Part shown: positions 22,795-33,400 of the stretch, one piece after another | How the letters are laid out: each line of letters begins with the position of its first letter | Numbering within the stretch: position 1 is the first letter of the stretch | Assembly (NCBI GenBank): GCA_037893245.1 | Contig: JBAIAA010000608.1 | Location: 124,001 to 188,000 of the forward strand | DNA from: Crossaster papposus | Taxonomy: Eukaryota; Echinodermata; Asteroidea; Velatida; Solasteridae | DNA: 64,000 bases | Direction of reading: 5' to 3' | Made by a program: the position numbers and the translations under genes | Notes under the pieces: model-generated | The model's database searches: none | What the model saw: only the letters and a program-made list of their open reading frames with translations | What the model was told of the DNA's origin: nothing

Positions 22795-23195
22795 AAAGGT
22801 AGTATACAACATTTTCTTCAAAATGGATGGGTTAGGGGGTTCATATTTATAGTAAATATTGTGACGCTGACCTATTTTTTAACACAAGTTTTTGTAGTCT
22901 GGTTCCTTGACTTTTTTAAAGATGAAACGGAGCAATCTAGTTGGCTGGCACCCATTTATGGATGTGTAACAGTATTGCAAATACAATGTGGACTAACTAT
23001 TGCCGGCTGGCAATCTTTGGAAATTAATACAAACATTCACTTCTTTTCTTGAAAACCACAGCACACCAGATACTGTGATTTCACAGGATGCTCGAGACTG
23101 TTATTCACCTAAAGTCAAGTATAAAGGTCATTGTATTTATCATAATAATTCAGTAGTTTTGTTTTGCGATGTTTGCAAATGGTGTATACTACTTT
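22795..23195 (+). mobile_element. MITE family 7, full-length copy
   Basis: Starts AAAGGTAGTATACAACATTT and ends AAATGGTGTATACTACTTT, an inverted pair. The interior matches 8660-9225. No transposase frame. Confidence 0.85.
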
Positions 23196-23511
23196 TAGGG
23201 AAATCCGATAACCCCCTATATATATGAAATTTGAGTTGATTTTGCCACACAATTGTTTTTAGTACGGCAATTCTTGTAAATAATAAGTTTATTTGTTTTG
23301 ATTTTAAAAACATGCTCTGTATTATTATTTTTTAATTAAATTTTATTTGTATCTCTCATTGGACGTTATCACAAAGGCATCCACCCAGTGTCTATTTCAT
23401 GTGCAATCGTTAATTTAATTTAATTATATTTTGCTGTTGTTGTAAACCTTAATTTATTCATAACATTTATGATTTTACAGATTTTTATTTTGAGGATTTC
23501 TTTTTAAATAG

Positions 23512-23660
23512 ACCTTATTCACAGCGGCCATCTTGAGGGCATATCATTTGATATTTTAATTCAGTAACAATGCATGCACTAAAACTGAAAGGTCACTAGG
23601 TTTATTCTGTCGAAGCAAAGGCATTGCCCTCAAAGATGGCTGCTATATGCATAAGGTCTA
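23512..23660. mobile_element. About 150-bp MITE with ATAGACCTTAT ends
   Basis: ATAGACCTTATTCACAGCGG..CCATCTTGAGGGCA and TGCCCTCAAAGATGG..GCATAAGGTCTAT form imperfect inverted ends. The family is otherwise not seen in the window. Confidence 0.8.
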
Positions 23661-23824
23661 TACAAGTCAAGTTTGTAATTAGTATGTGGCAAGCCCCCTC
23701 ATATGTACACACCATGAACTGTTGATTACCCACAATTTATGACCCGTGTATATTTTGCTTGGAGCTATTTCTAAGTACTGGTGCTGATATATTGCCTATA
23801 AATTATAGCAGAGTAGAGTTTAAG

Positions 23825-24010
23825 TCTGATTACCAGACCCAAGGTCTGACTAAATTTGACATGTCTTAGGTCAGGCCGTGCATTTACTTTGCTACAGGTT
23901 GAAATTACACACGAGTCTATGGTAGTTGCTGCGACCAATTCTCATAGACTTGTGTGTAATTTTTATCAAGCATTCGGGCACGACCTTGGGTAGTCCAACT
24001 GTCTGGGCTC
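23825..24010. repeat. Inverted-repeat segment
   Basis: GAAATTACACACGAGTCTATGG and CTCATAGACTTGTGTGTAATTT face each other across 15 bases, within weaker flanking symmetry (CCCAAGGTCTGACTAAA and GACCTTGGGTAGTC). Probably a small MITE. Confidence 0.55.
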
Positions 24011-25074
24011 CACTTTAACGACTCACGCCTAGACTGGTCACCCACCAATAAACGTCTGAATTTGAAGCCGTCTCATCTTAAAAATCAATCGGATATTACG
24101 TTTGTACATTTGTAATAAACTCGATGTTTGATTTTTCACTTATTGAAAATCCTACTCGTTTCAGAGAAAATACCTTATGTGATCTACAAGTTTTTTTCGT
24201 TACTACAATTCTTAACTTGCACAAACAACATTGCAATTTTCTCAGTACTCTCCGGTTTTGTTGTCCTATTTTGTATCTGGCTTTAACTTTCTCCGCCAGA
24301 CGTTCTCTTTTTGTCCACATAGTACCCTTTGAATGTGGCCATTATGCACCTGTCTTATTACGGCCACATTATATGTGCCCAGTTTAGGTATTGTGTTAAA
24401 AAACTTCATGGATCTGTACTTTTTCCCATTTTCTTTCATTTCACATTTGCTTTCATAGTTTGCAGCTTGATTCAGTGTACAACTTTAAAACTGCATGTCG
24501 GTACCTTTTTAAACTCAAGTTTTATCTATTTCCAAATTGTACAGCGCTGAAACAACAATCAATTACACAATGCCTATTGTAGTTATTTACACAAAATTAG
24601 TGTTTATCACATTTCATTGAGGTTTGAAAAGTACTTGAAGTTTGAATAAAAAAGTTAGTGGTTTACAACATTCATGTCTATCTTGTATTGTATTTTATTT
24701 TTTTGGTCGAAAATTGAAATTGCTTAAAAATGCCGAAAGGGCTCTAGAACACATTCCAAATAGAATTATAGCACTTAAAAAGGCATTTAATCAAGCAATT
24801 TAAGGTAAACATATTATTTTGCCCCAAAACATCTCAAACCACCCCAAAATTATTTTGCATATTTATGCGAAATAGGACAAAATATTATTTTGTCCAAAAA
24901 TGTCTCCAATCCACCGGAAAATAATTTATAATTGGTTAGCCTTGCATTTGTACGCAAAATATGTAAAAATAATCTTTGCCCCAAAACACCTTAAATAAAC
25001 ACAAACAATATTTGTAAGACTTGCATATTTATGCAAATTAGGGTGGATTGTTTGGGGAAACGGTGCAAGTGGGA

Positions 25075-25465
25075 GGGATATTGATAAATTGAACCGTGTT
25101 GTGAAGAGAGCCAGTAGGATTTTGAATGTTCCAATAGACACACTTGTGATTACACTAAGAGTATTCTTTCATTTGTCAACAAAGTAATGTCTCAGCCAGG
25201 TCAAACCCTTTATTAAACGAATATAACTTCCTTCCCTCGGGTAAATGCCTTAGGATTAGCCGTACTCGGACAACTCGCTTTCATAACTCGCTCGTTCCTA
25301 CCTCAATTGTTGTTTTCAATAACAATCATCACAGTCGGTTATTGTAATGTTAATGTCAGTGTTCCTGCTTGTGTATGGGATGTGTATGAATTTATATGTG
25401 TACATACATGTAAGACGAATTTCTCCATATTTTTATGACGAGACAATAAATATCAGATTATATAT
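25075..25465 (+). pseudogene. 3' relic of a non-LTR-type retroelement ORF
   Basis: Frames with breaks read KLNRVVKRASRILNVP, then NFLPSGKCLRISRTRTTR and FHNSLVPTSIV, a pattern typical of the C-terminal end of LINE reverse-transcriptase proteins. A 3' UTR-like tail ends in GACGAGACAATAAA (25437-25450). No RT core remains. Confidence 0.6.
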
Positions 25466-25469
25466 CATA

Positions 25470-26008
25470 TCATACATAACACTTGGGGGTTTTGCGATAA
25501 ATACATTTTACAGCGCTCCAGAAAGTCATGGGTTTCACAAAACGTGTTTGTGAGAAAACTTACTTAATAAACATCTTAAAGAAAACACGCAAACGATTGC
25601 AAGACAGGACAAGTAATGTTCGGTTGAGCATAGCAACGGCTATGTTCTAATCATTATTTCTTCTTGAAACTTTCCACACATACAAACTATTGTATAAACA
25701 ACAAAATATCAAAATTTCGAAAACATGGGATAGTTATGAGGACCTATATTTAATTACCGTATTAATTAGACTACTGATGGACTTTAATCCAAACACTAAT
25801 TTGCAAAAACTACGCAAAATCGCGTAATTTAAGAGGTTTTCAATCATCTGATCGCACCAAAAAATGGGAATATGTAGAGAAGGACTTGGGCTTTCTCAAT
25901 TTTGCAAAATCTCAAAATTGACCACCCCTTCATATTTTGACTTTGAATGGCTATATCTCCGAATCACATTGTGCGACTTTACTCTCACATTGTGGTCACA
26001 GGTCACAT
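25470..26008 (-). mobile_element. MITE family 5 copy (TATGTGACCTG ends), diverged
   Basis: Reverse-oriented match to 47181-47812: TTTTGCGATAAATAC, TTCACAAAACGTGTTTG, CTATGTTCTAATCATTATTT and TTTGACTTTGAATGGC, ending CGACTTTACTCTCACATTG and GGTCACAT. The opposite end is lost at the LINE relic. Confidence 0.75.
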
Positions 26009-26856
26009 TAATGAAAATTAGGTCAAAATATGATTTTGCCCCAAAACGTCTCAAAGTCAAATCCACCCAAAATTAATTTATAAGGGGTTTATATATTGTG
26101 TGTTAGCCTTGCATATGGAAATTTGGTCAAAATATGATTTTGACCAAAACTGTCTAAAATTAATTTGTAAGGGTTATTTGCATATTTATGCAGATTTGGT
26201 CAAAATTAGACCGAGTTACTGGCCTCTAGTTATCACTTTTTTTAACATTTGGACATCATCTGGGGCCAGTAACTCGGTCTTGGTCAAAATAAGATTTTAC
26301 CCAAAACTGTCTCAAACCCACCCAAAATTAATGCAAGAAAACAAAATCAACCTAAAAACCTTCATATTTATGCAAATTTTGTCAAAATTGTTAGTCTTGC
26401 ATATTCATGCAAATTGGGTCAAATGTCTAGTCTAGCTTCTCCTTTTTTTTCTTAATGTTGACATTTGTTTTCTCCACGTATATTATTATATTAGTTTGTA
26501 TTATGCTGTATTTATGATTTTGTGTGGTCAACAATTGAATATGTGTAAATAATTTAGTTAAATATTTTGGTGGCAATATTGTTTCTGAAAAACAAAACCC
26601 TGAAAGTATTCTAATTCTTCTGGGGGTAAGATTAAGAACAAAATGGCACCAAGTGGATCCGATACGCCCATCTCATTCTCAATAAAAACAAAATTGTTTG
26701 AAGATCACCGACACTATGCTTTCAAAAAGCAAAAAAATCAAACCGAGTTTCCAATTGCATCAGTTTCAATAACACCTATACAGTAGTGCGGTAATTTCTA
26801 CCTACATTTCTAAGGCCAATTGTTAAATTTTATGCAAAAATATGGCAAACTTACCG

Positions 26857-27190
26857 CGACTGCTTTCGAAATTCCTCAACCCTCCGTGCCCGCCAATTTA
26901 CGAATTGAAAACACCGTCTGCAAAACGTGGTTTCTAGTTGGTCCCTCAATTTTCGCTCTGATTTTAAAAGCATTAGATAGCGGCGCGGACCAGCTACATT
27001 TGCACTGACCAATCACCAAGGGCGATTCACCAGTAGGGCCTCCTAACCTCCTGCGAAATGATTTACATAAATATCGCTTTATAAACTTTTTGGGCGCGAA
27101 CCAGTTTACATAATTTACAGAACGCCGACAGTAACTTTTACCGGCGTAATTTGCAGAATAGAAAGAGCATTTCGCCTTTTTCCCCAAAGA
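26857..27190 (-). promoter_or_regulatory. Possible minus-strand first exon or promoter (weak)
   Basis: A GC- and CpG-richer patch with a CCAAT-type GTGATTGGTC on the minus strand, a 103-codon open frame (27187-26876), and below it a good minus-strand donor at about 26858 (GTCGCG|GTAAGT). The frame stops before the donor and has no recognised domain, so it may be non-coding or chance. Confidence 0.2.
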
Positions 27191-27326
27191 AAGTCTTGTT
27201 TACCGATACTATTTGTTTGTAAGACCTGGTGAAATTGTTTTCGTGCAAACTATTTATAGGCCCAAAGATTGTCGAGAACACCTTAAAAGTGTTATCAATT
27301 TTGTCTTCTTATTTTTTTTTTTATTT

Positions 27327-27336
<10 letters not shown>

Positions 27337-27357
<21 letters not shown>

Positions 27358-27359
27358 GT
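27337..27359 (+). repeat. Poly-T then poly-G tract
   Basis: About 50 mostly T bases followed by about 23 G. Confidence 0.95.
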
Positions 27360-27969
27360 GGTGCTGTTTAAAATAATAAAATAGTAATGTCCTTCTGGCG
27401 GGTATTAATAGAAAAAAACACCTCATTTTTATTCAAACAAAAAAACCATGAATTTCTTGATTATTTTATAACCTTAAATATACAATTTCACAAGTTTTTA
27501 AAGAAAAGAAAAAAAATCACCTGCCATTTTAGTTCAACACTGCTTATAATAATGTCTATACAATTTAACCACAATATAAAATTGACATCTCACGAACCTG
27601 CAGTTTGACTGCATTTTTAATTAATTTTTAAAAGACCAAACATATATTTTCTTTTTTATATAAAAAAAAAGAGAACACGCGAGTTTTTAAAATAACGTAA
27701 TCCATACAACATTTAATCATGCGGCACTTAAAAGTGGTTTTATTTGTTATACAGCGCAAAACCTTATAATCCTAAACATATTAAGAATAAAAAATACCCA
27801 AAACTATTGAAAGACTGTCATGAAGAATCCAAGGTTTTGTACTACGTCGTTATGAAATAGTATCAATTCATCCTGACAATATTCACGAAGTGATTGTAGG
27901 TTTTTCGCTCGTCCCCCCTGCCATTAAAACCATTATTTTGAGATTGACCGAGCCCAAGGTCTGAATTCT

Positions 27970-28140
27970 TGTTCACGAAACTCGATCCGAGGCGGGTTCA
28001 GGCCGATGTCAGTGGGAAGCACACCCATGATATTTCCGTCCTCGCTCGCTGCCAACAGATATTTCCGGCCTTGCTCGTGACGTGTTTTTATTCTCGGGAA
28101 AATGTTGCGTTTTTATACGTCATCCGACACGATTGGCTGA
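27970..28140 (-). mobile_element. MITE family 1 fragment
   Basis: CACGAAACTCGATCCGAGG, GGGAAGCACACCCATGATAT, TTTCCGGCCTTGCTCGTGAC and ATACGTCATCCG match the interior; the left inverted end is absent and the right one degraded (ACACGATTGG). Confidence 0.8.
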
Positions 28141-28200
28141 CGTGATCTACCCTAATTTCTTTGAATTTTTATTGGATAGATGAGGGGGGGGGGGGGGGGG

Positions 28201-28447
28201 AGTTGGTTTCATGTTGTTGCTCAGCACACAAACAATTGCTTAGAATAAAAACAAATTCTTGGCAAAAACAGGGGGTTATAAACCAAATTTGTAGGTGATG
28301 TTGATTTTCTGCGACTGGTATTTAGCTGATTTTTGCAAAGCATGAAAAGCAGACAGAGTTTTGGCTGGTAACCGGTTTTTACTGAGCAAGAATTCTTTTT
28401 GCTAAGCAATTTTTGTTTTGCTTAGCAGCTTCATGGAGTTTGGCTTC
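28201..28447. mobile_element. MITE family 2, diverged copy
   Basis: GCTCAGCACACAAACAATTG through GCTTAGCAGCTTCATGGAG, following a poly-G run at 28185-28200. Ends are diverged (AGTTGGTTTCATG, GTTTGGCTTCAGG). Confidence 0.75.
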
Positions 28448-28875
28448 AGGTGTAGTATTGAATTTGGACGCCATGAAATGCGGACTCCTTGATTGTAGCG
28501 AGCATGCCTTTAGTAACAATTAAGGCAGGGATAGACTTCATAGGAGTTCTAATTTCATACAACACCGGATTTAAATTTCTGCATACACACTTTGTATGCA
28601 CAACACTGCAAATGGTCTATACACATTTAGGTCCTAGTAAGCACCAAATATAACTCTCAAATTTTAAACAAACAACTTGATACTCATAATTATTGCCTGC
28701 TTAATTACATCTGTGATTTTTTTTTTTACACAATTTTAAAATTAGTACCACAAAATTATATAGTGTATATGTACAAAATAAACTGTAGATTTTTTGTCAA
28801 TAGCGTTGCAGAAAAGGAATAGAATGCCTTTTTTTTTCATTGACAGACACATGCAAAATCATTGATATCGGCTAA

Positions 28876-29735
28876 ATGGCCAACACAGGCCAAATCACCG
28901 ATTTAAGGCAAACGATTGACACAGGTCAAATCACTGGCTTGGGCCAAATCTTTGGCTTAATTGGGCCAAATCTCTGGCTATATGGAGCCAAATCACTGGC
29001 TAAATGGGGCCAAATCACTGGCTTAATTGGGCCAAATCACTGGCTAAATTGGGCCAAATTAATGGCTCAACTGGGCCGAATTACTGGTTTATGCCAAATC
29101 ACTGGTACAGGCCAAATTGCATATGGGCCAAGTCACCGTTACAGGCCAAGTCACCGTTACAGGCCAAGTCACCGTTACAGGCCAAGTCACCGTTACAGGC
29201 CAAGTCACCGTTACAGGCCAAGTCACCGTTACAGGCCAAGTCACCGTTACAGGCAAAGTCACCGTTACAGGCAAAGTCACCGTTACAGGCCAAGTCACCG
29301 TTACAGGCCCAGTCACCGTTACAGGCCCAGTCACCGTTACAGGCCCAGTCACCATTACAGGCCCAGTCACCATTACAGGCCCAGTCACCATTACAGGCCA
29401 AGTCACCATTACAGGCCAAGTCACCATTACAGGCCAAGTCACCAATACAGGCCAAGTCACCATTACAGGCCAAGTCACCAATACAGGCCAAGTCACCATT
29501 ACAGGCCAAGTCACCATTACAGGCCCAGTCACCATTACAGGCCAAGTCACCGTTACAGGCCAAGTCACCATTACAGGCCAAGTCACCATTACAGGCCAAG
29601 TCACCATTACAGGCCAAGTCACCAATACAGGCCAAGTCACCATTACAGGCCAAGTCACCAATACAGGCCAAGTCACCAATACAGGCCAAGTCACCAATAC
29701 AGGCCAAGTCACCATTACAGGCCAAATCAATGAGA
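28876..29735 (+). repeat. 18-bp minisatellite with a 24-bp precursor zone
   Basis: From 29126 to 29720 GGCCAAGTCACCGTTACA or its CATTAC/CAATAC variants repeat with a strict 18-base period (33 steps). Before it (28876-29110), looser units of about 24 bases (CAAATCACTGGCTTAATTGG) appear ancestral. The unit length is a multiple of three without stops, so five frames stay open; these are not genes. Confidence 0.95.
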
Positions 29736-30251
29736 TATACAAAAATTGGGTTTTCTTCCCCTAATTTTCACCGTAACCAAGATAAATCAAAGAAGTTAAA
29801 CACAGATAAAAACTAATCAGCGAAAACAAAAATGTGAGTAAATCACATACAATTCAGATCAATAAGTTTTTTGTAATCAATTATTCTGCTATGTCTGGCA
29901 TAAGTTCTAAACTCGGGGCCCATTTTCATGGCGAAAAAATAAAAATCCCCGCTTACTTCTATGTAGCAGAAATAACTGCACTTACCGTTAGCATACTTTT
30001 CAGGTTAGTGAGGAATTTTGGCTTATCCAGAACTTTTCCATGATTTTAACTCAATATGATTGAAACCCCGACATTGGTTGAAAAACCTCATCTTGGCACA
30101 ACATTAATCATAATAATGTTTACAACCAAAATAAAGTTGAAAAGACAAAAAAACAGTCCCTATTTTATAAATTTGCAAATCTTTGTGAACTATTTAACTG
30201 AATACAACAATTGAGATCATCGTTAAAAAGGTAAAACAAATTACAGGAAGT

Positions 30252-30350
30252 TAGGTTGGCGTAGAGGCGGCACTTTACCTCTCCTTTCACCGCTGTGACC
30301 CGGGTTCGAATCCCGCCTGGGCCAATATATATGAATTGGGTATTCAGTCA
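30252..30350 (+). mobile_element. SINE-B head (tRNA-like)
   Basis: GTTAGGTTGGCGTAGAGGCG and CCCGGGTTCGAATCCCGC give A and B boxes; followed by GGGCCAATATATATGAATTG. The 3' portion found in other SINE-B copies is missing. It lies about 150 bases downstream of the transporter stop codon. Confidence 0.7.
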
Positions 30351-30497
30351 CTTCTGCATTTAGCAGGGTTCACATTTCAATTGTGTTGGACATTGTTGCA
30401 TTTAGCAGGTACTAGAAGAATGTCCAATGGGGTTACGGTCTTAAATTGACCACTGTGTCATTACTCTCTAAATTTGAGAGGAATGATCGTGTCACAT

Positions 30498-33400
30498 TCA
30501 CTCGTTGTGCTTCTTGACTCGTAGCGTTTTTGGAATGATGATCTTAGTGCTCTGCTTGGCGTTCCCTTTTGGGAAGAGTTCCTCCATCCCGATGGCTTCG
30601 TGCACTCCTTGCTTGATGTCCTGCGCCGCGTTGGACACCCCCGGCTGCGTCTGCTTCACCCCGTGCTGCTTGGCCAGGTACTGCATGACCACGAAGATGA
30701 TAACCGTCAGGCCCGAGGTGGCCAACATGAAGTACATGAGACCGATGGGGCCTGTCTGCAGGAAGCCCGATTCCTGGGGCTCCTCGTCGCCATCTGATTC
30801 ACTCAACATCTGCCCGATCACCATGGGGAAGACCATCTCGCCGAAGGCCGAACCCACGACCAGGACAGTGGCCATGCTCCCTGTTACCTTATAGTAGGAC
30901 TCCAGCCAGGAGATCCCGGCTGGAAACAGGGACGCCATGGAGAGGCCCAGCGCAATCGTTCCAATCCACAGCACTGTGATGTTGGTGTCACCGAACCAAG
31001 ACAAAGCGGCCGAGGACAGCAGGCATCCCGCCATATCCACGATCAGCATCTGCTGGGGTGCCAGTACGCTGGCGAGGCAGATGGAGATTCCTCGGCCCGT
31101 GGCAAAGGCTCCCCAGAAGGCAGCGTTTAGCAGAGAGGCGGAAGCCTCGTCAAACGGCAGGTCACACTCCAAGGCGAAGGTAAAGATGTAGCCGCCGAAG
31201 CTGATCTCCGCCCCGACGTAGAAGAAGTAAAATACGAACATCAGGGCCAGAACGGTGACCTTGAAGTCCTTGTTTTTGGTCTGCCCGTCGCTGGTCAGTT
31301 CGGGCAACGGCGACGGCGGGGGTTTAGCCGGTGATGTGCAGAAGAAGTAGAAAAATGCTGTCGAAACCAGCATGATGAAAACGCCGATGATGATGTACAC
31401 GTTGCGGAACCGTTGATCACTTCCCAAAGTAGAATCACCTGCAAGAAACGATCAAAATCATAAATTGCAATTCAGCGGAATTATTTTCTTTTGTGGTGTA
31501 TTATGTACAGCATGGTGATGGTTCAGGCATAGTGATGACACATTTTAGTTATTCTGCCTCTCGGCTTTTTGCCGAGATTAACACCATGGTCTTCCAGAAA
31601 ATGACAAATGTTTCAGCATGAAGTAATGCCAAGTGCCATGATGAGGCTGGCCTTATTATATGGTTTAGCATCATTCTTTTGTTTTGAATCATACACCAAG
31701 GGCATATGCGGGGATATATATCACGTCGATCATCACGTCAGAAAATCAAATGATGAAGGTTTGCAAGGCCGAAAGGCAATAAGATAATAAGTAGTTTGTG
31801 GCGCAAACTACTTATCTTAATTTTAAGGACATCACTCACCTTGTGTAACTACCTTTTCATCTGGTTTTGGTTCTGGTAGCTCGTCTTCTCGTTTTTTACG
31901 TGTTTTTTGGCTTGGTGCTGGTTGTGTTGTTGTTGGTTGTGTTGGGGTTGTGTTGTTGTTGGTTGTGTTGTTGTTGGTTGTGTTGTTGTTGGTTGTGTTG
32001 TTGTTGGTTGTGTTGTTGTTGGTTGTGTTGTTGTTGGTTGTGTTGTTGTTGGTTGTGTTGTTGTTGGTTGTGTTGTTGTTGGTTGTGTTGTTGGTTGGTT
32101 GTGTTGTTGTTAGTGTTGGTGTTGTTGGTTGTGTTGTTGGTGGTGGTGTTGTTGTTGGTGGTGTTGGTGGTGTTGGTGGTGTTGGTGACGTTGTTGGTGG
32201 GATTGATGTTAGTTGTGTTGTTGTTAGGTTTGCCGGTAGTTGTGCTGCTGATGTTGTTATGTTTGATAGTGGATGTGTTGTGGTGTTGGTTGTGATTAGG
32301 GTATTTGTTGTAGTAATGTATCCCGTCGCGATAAACGGGGAGGCCAGGAGGGGGGCCAGAAATGCACCCACTGCAAAGCAGAAATGAAGAGCCTGAATGA
32401 AGGGGGACGATCGCTTACCCCAGAGGCGCAGACAAACGACATTGGCACCTGTGGGAAACAATGAAAAAACAAATCTATTTAATTTTCTTTAAGCCTAACC
32501 TTCCCAGATCCTCCAAAAGCCTCTTTGCCAAATGGAGGAATTTGGAAGTCGAAGCATTGGAAGATTTTGTGGAATTGAAGCAGAGTTGGACTATAGTCCT
32601 GCAAGTCCTTTCACGAGTCGAGTCACAAGTCCTTTCATAATTAAATAGCCAGTCACAAGTTCGTTTAAATAGCTAGAGATTTGACTTGGGACTGATGGAC
32701 TTGCAGGGACTCGAATACAACTCTGGCTTGGGGGCACTAGAGGATTGTTATCTCTGGAAGAAAATGAAGGAATTCAGGGCATTAGGTCAAATCTGATGCT
32801 GGATGATTTTGAAGGATTGAGGTTACTTTGGTGTTTATCCGAAAGATGATTTTGGAGGATTCAGGTTAATTGTTGCTTGGCCTATATAATAATAATAATA
32901 ATAATACAAGCATTTGTAAAGCGCCATCTATCTATGTAGACATATTCCGAGGCGCTTTAAGAAAAGTTACTGTACAATAATAATTAATTTCCAAGTCACT
33001 TGAAACAAATTAAAACAAGCATTCTAATTATAAGTTGAGTTAAACATGAATGTTTTAAGGAGGCATTTGAAGGTTTGTAAAGATTGACAGCTACGAATTT
33101 CCTGAGGCAAAGAGTTCCATAGAGTGGGGGCCGAGACTGAGAAGGCTTGGTCACCATACAATGTTCTAGTTCTTGGTATCACAAGAAGATGTTTGCCAGA
33201 TGACCTTAGGTGGCGATGAGGGGAATACTGGGTGAGGAGATCCTGCAGATATGTTGGTGCACTGTCATTGAGGGCTTTCCATGTAATTAGCATTAATTTG
33301 AAGGCAACCCTCTCTTTGACTGGAAGCCAGTGAAGATTTCTCAGGACTGGAGTAATGTGTTCAAATTTCCGTGTTCGGGATAAGACACGAGCCGCAGTGT

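Larger units (their letters stand above)
24815..26425 (+). repeat. Degenerate GGTCAAAATATGATTTTGCC tandem repeat, split by insertions
   Basis: Units of about 85 bases with GCATATTTATGCAAATT, GGTCAAAATATGATTTTGCC and CAAAACGTCTCAAA fill 24815-25070 and 26010-26425. Between them lie a retroelement relic and a family 5 MITE, so the array appears to have been split. Confidence 0.6.

Noticed and set aside
26876-27187. 103-residue minus-strand protein MGKKAKCSFY..
   Set aside because: No domain or recognised homology, and it stops before the nearby donor; kept only as a weak promoter or first-exon candidate.
28876-29816. Five overlapping open frames of 208-285 codons (RPSHRY-, QAKSPL-, TGQVTV-type repeats)
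   Set aside because: They are translations of an 18-bp minisatellite in every frame, with no splice sites, composition or domain to suggest a protein.
31560-31600. U2 snRNA-like 5' end (CTCTCGGCTTTTTGCCGAG)
   Set aside because: Only a short hairpin resembles U2; the branch-recognition sequence and Sm site do not follow.
31867-32387. Plus-strand LLLVVLL/VVVGCVV frames of up to 145 codons
   Set aside because: They are the antisense of the Thr/Asn-rich transporter exon, which has matching splice phases and homology.
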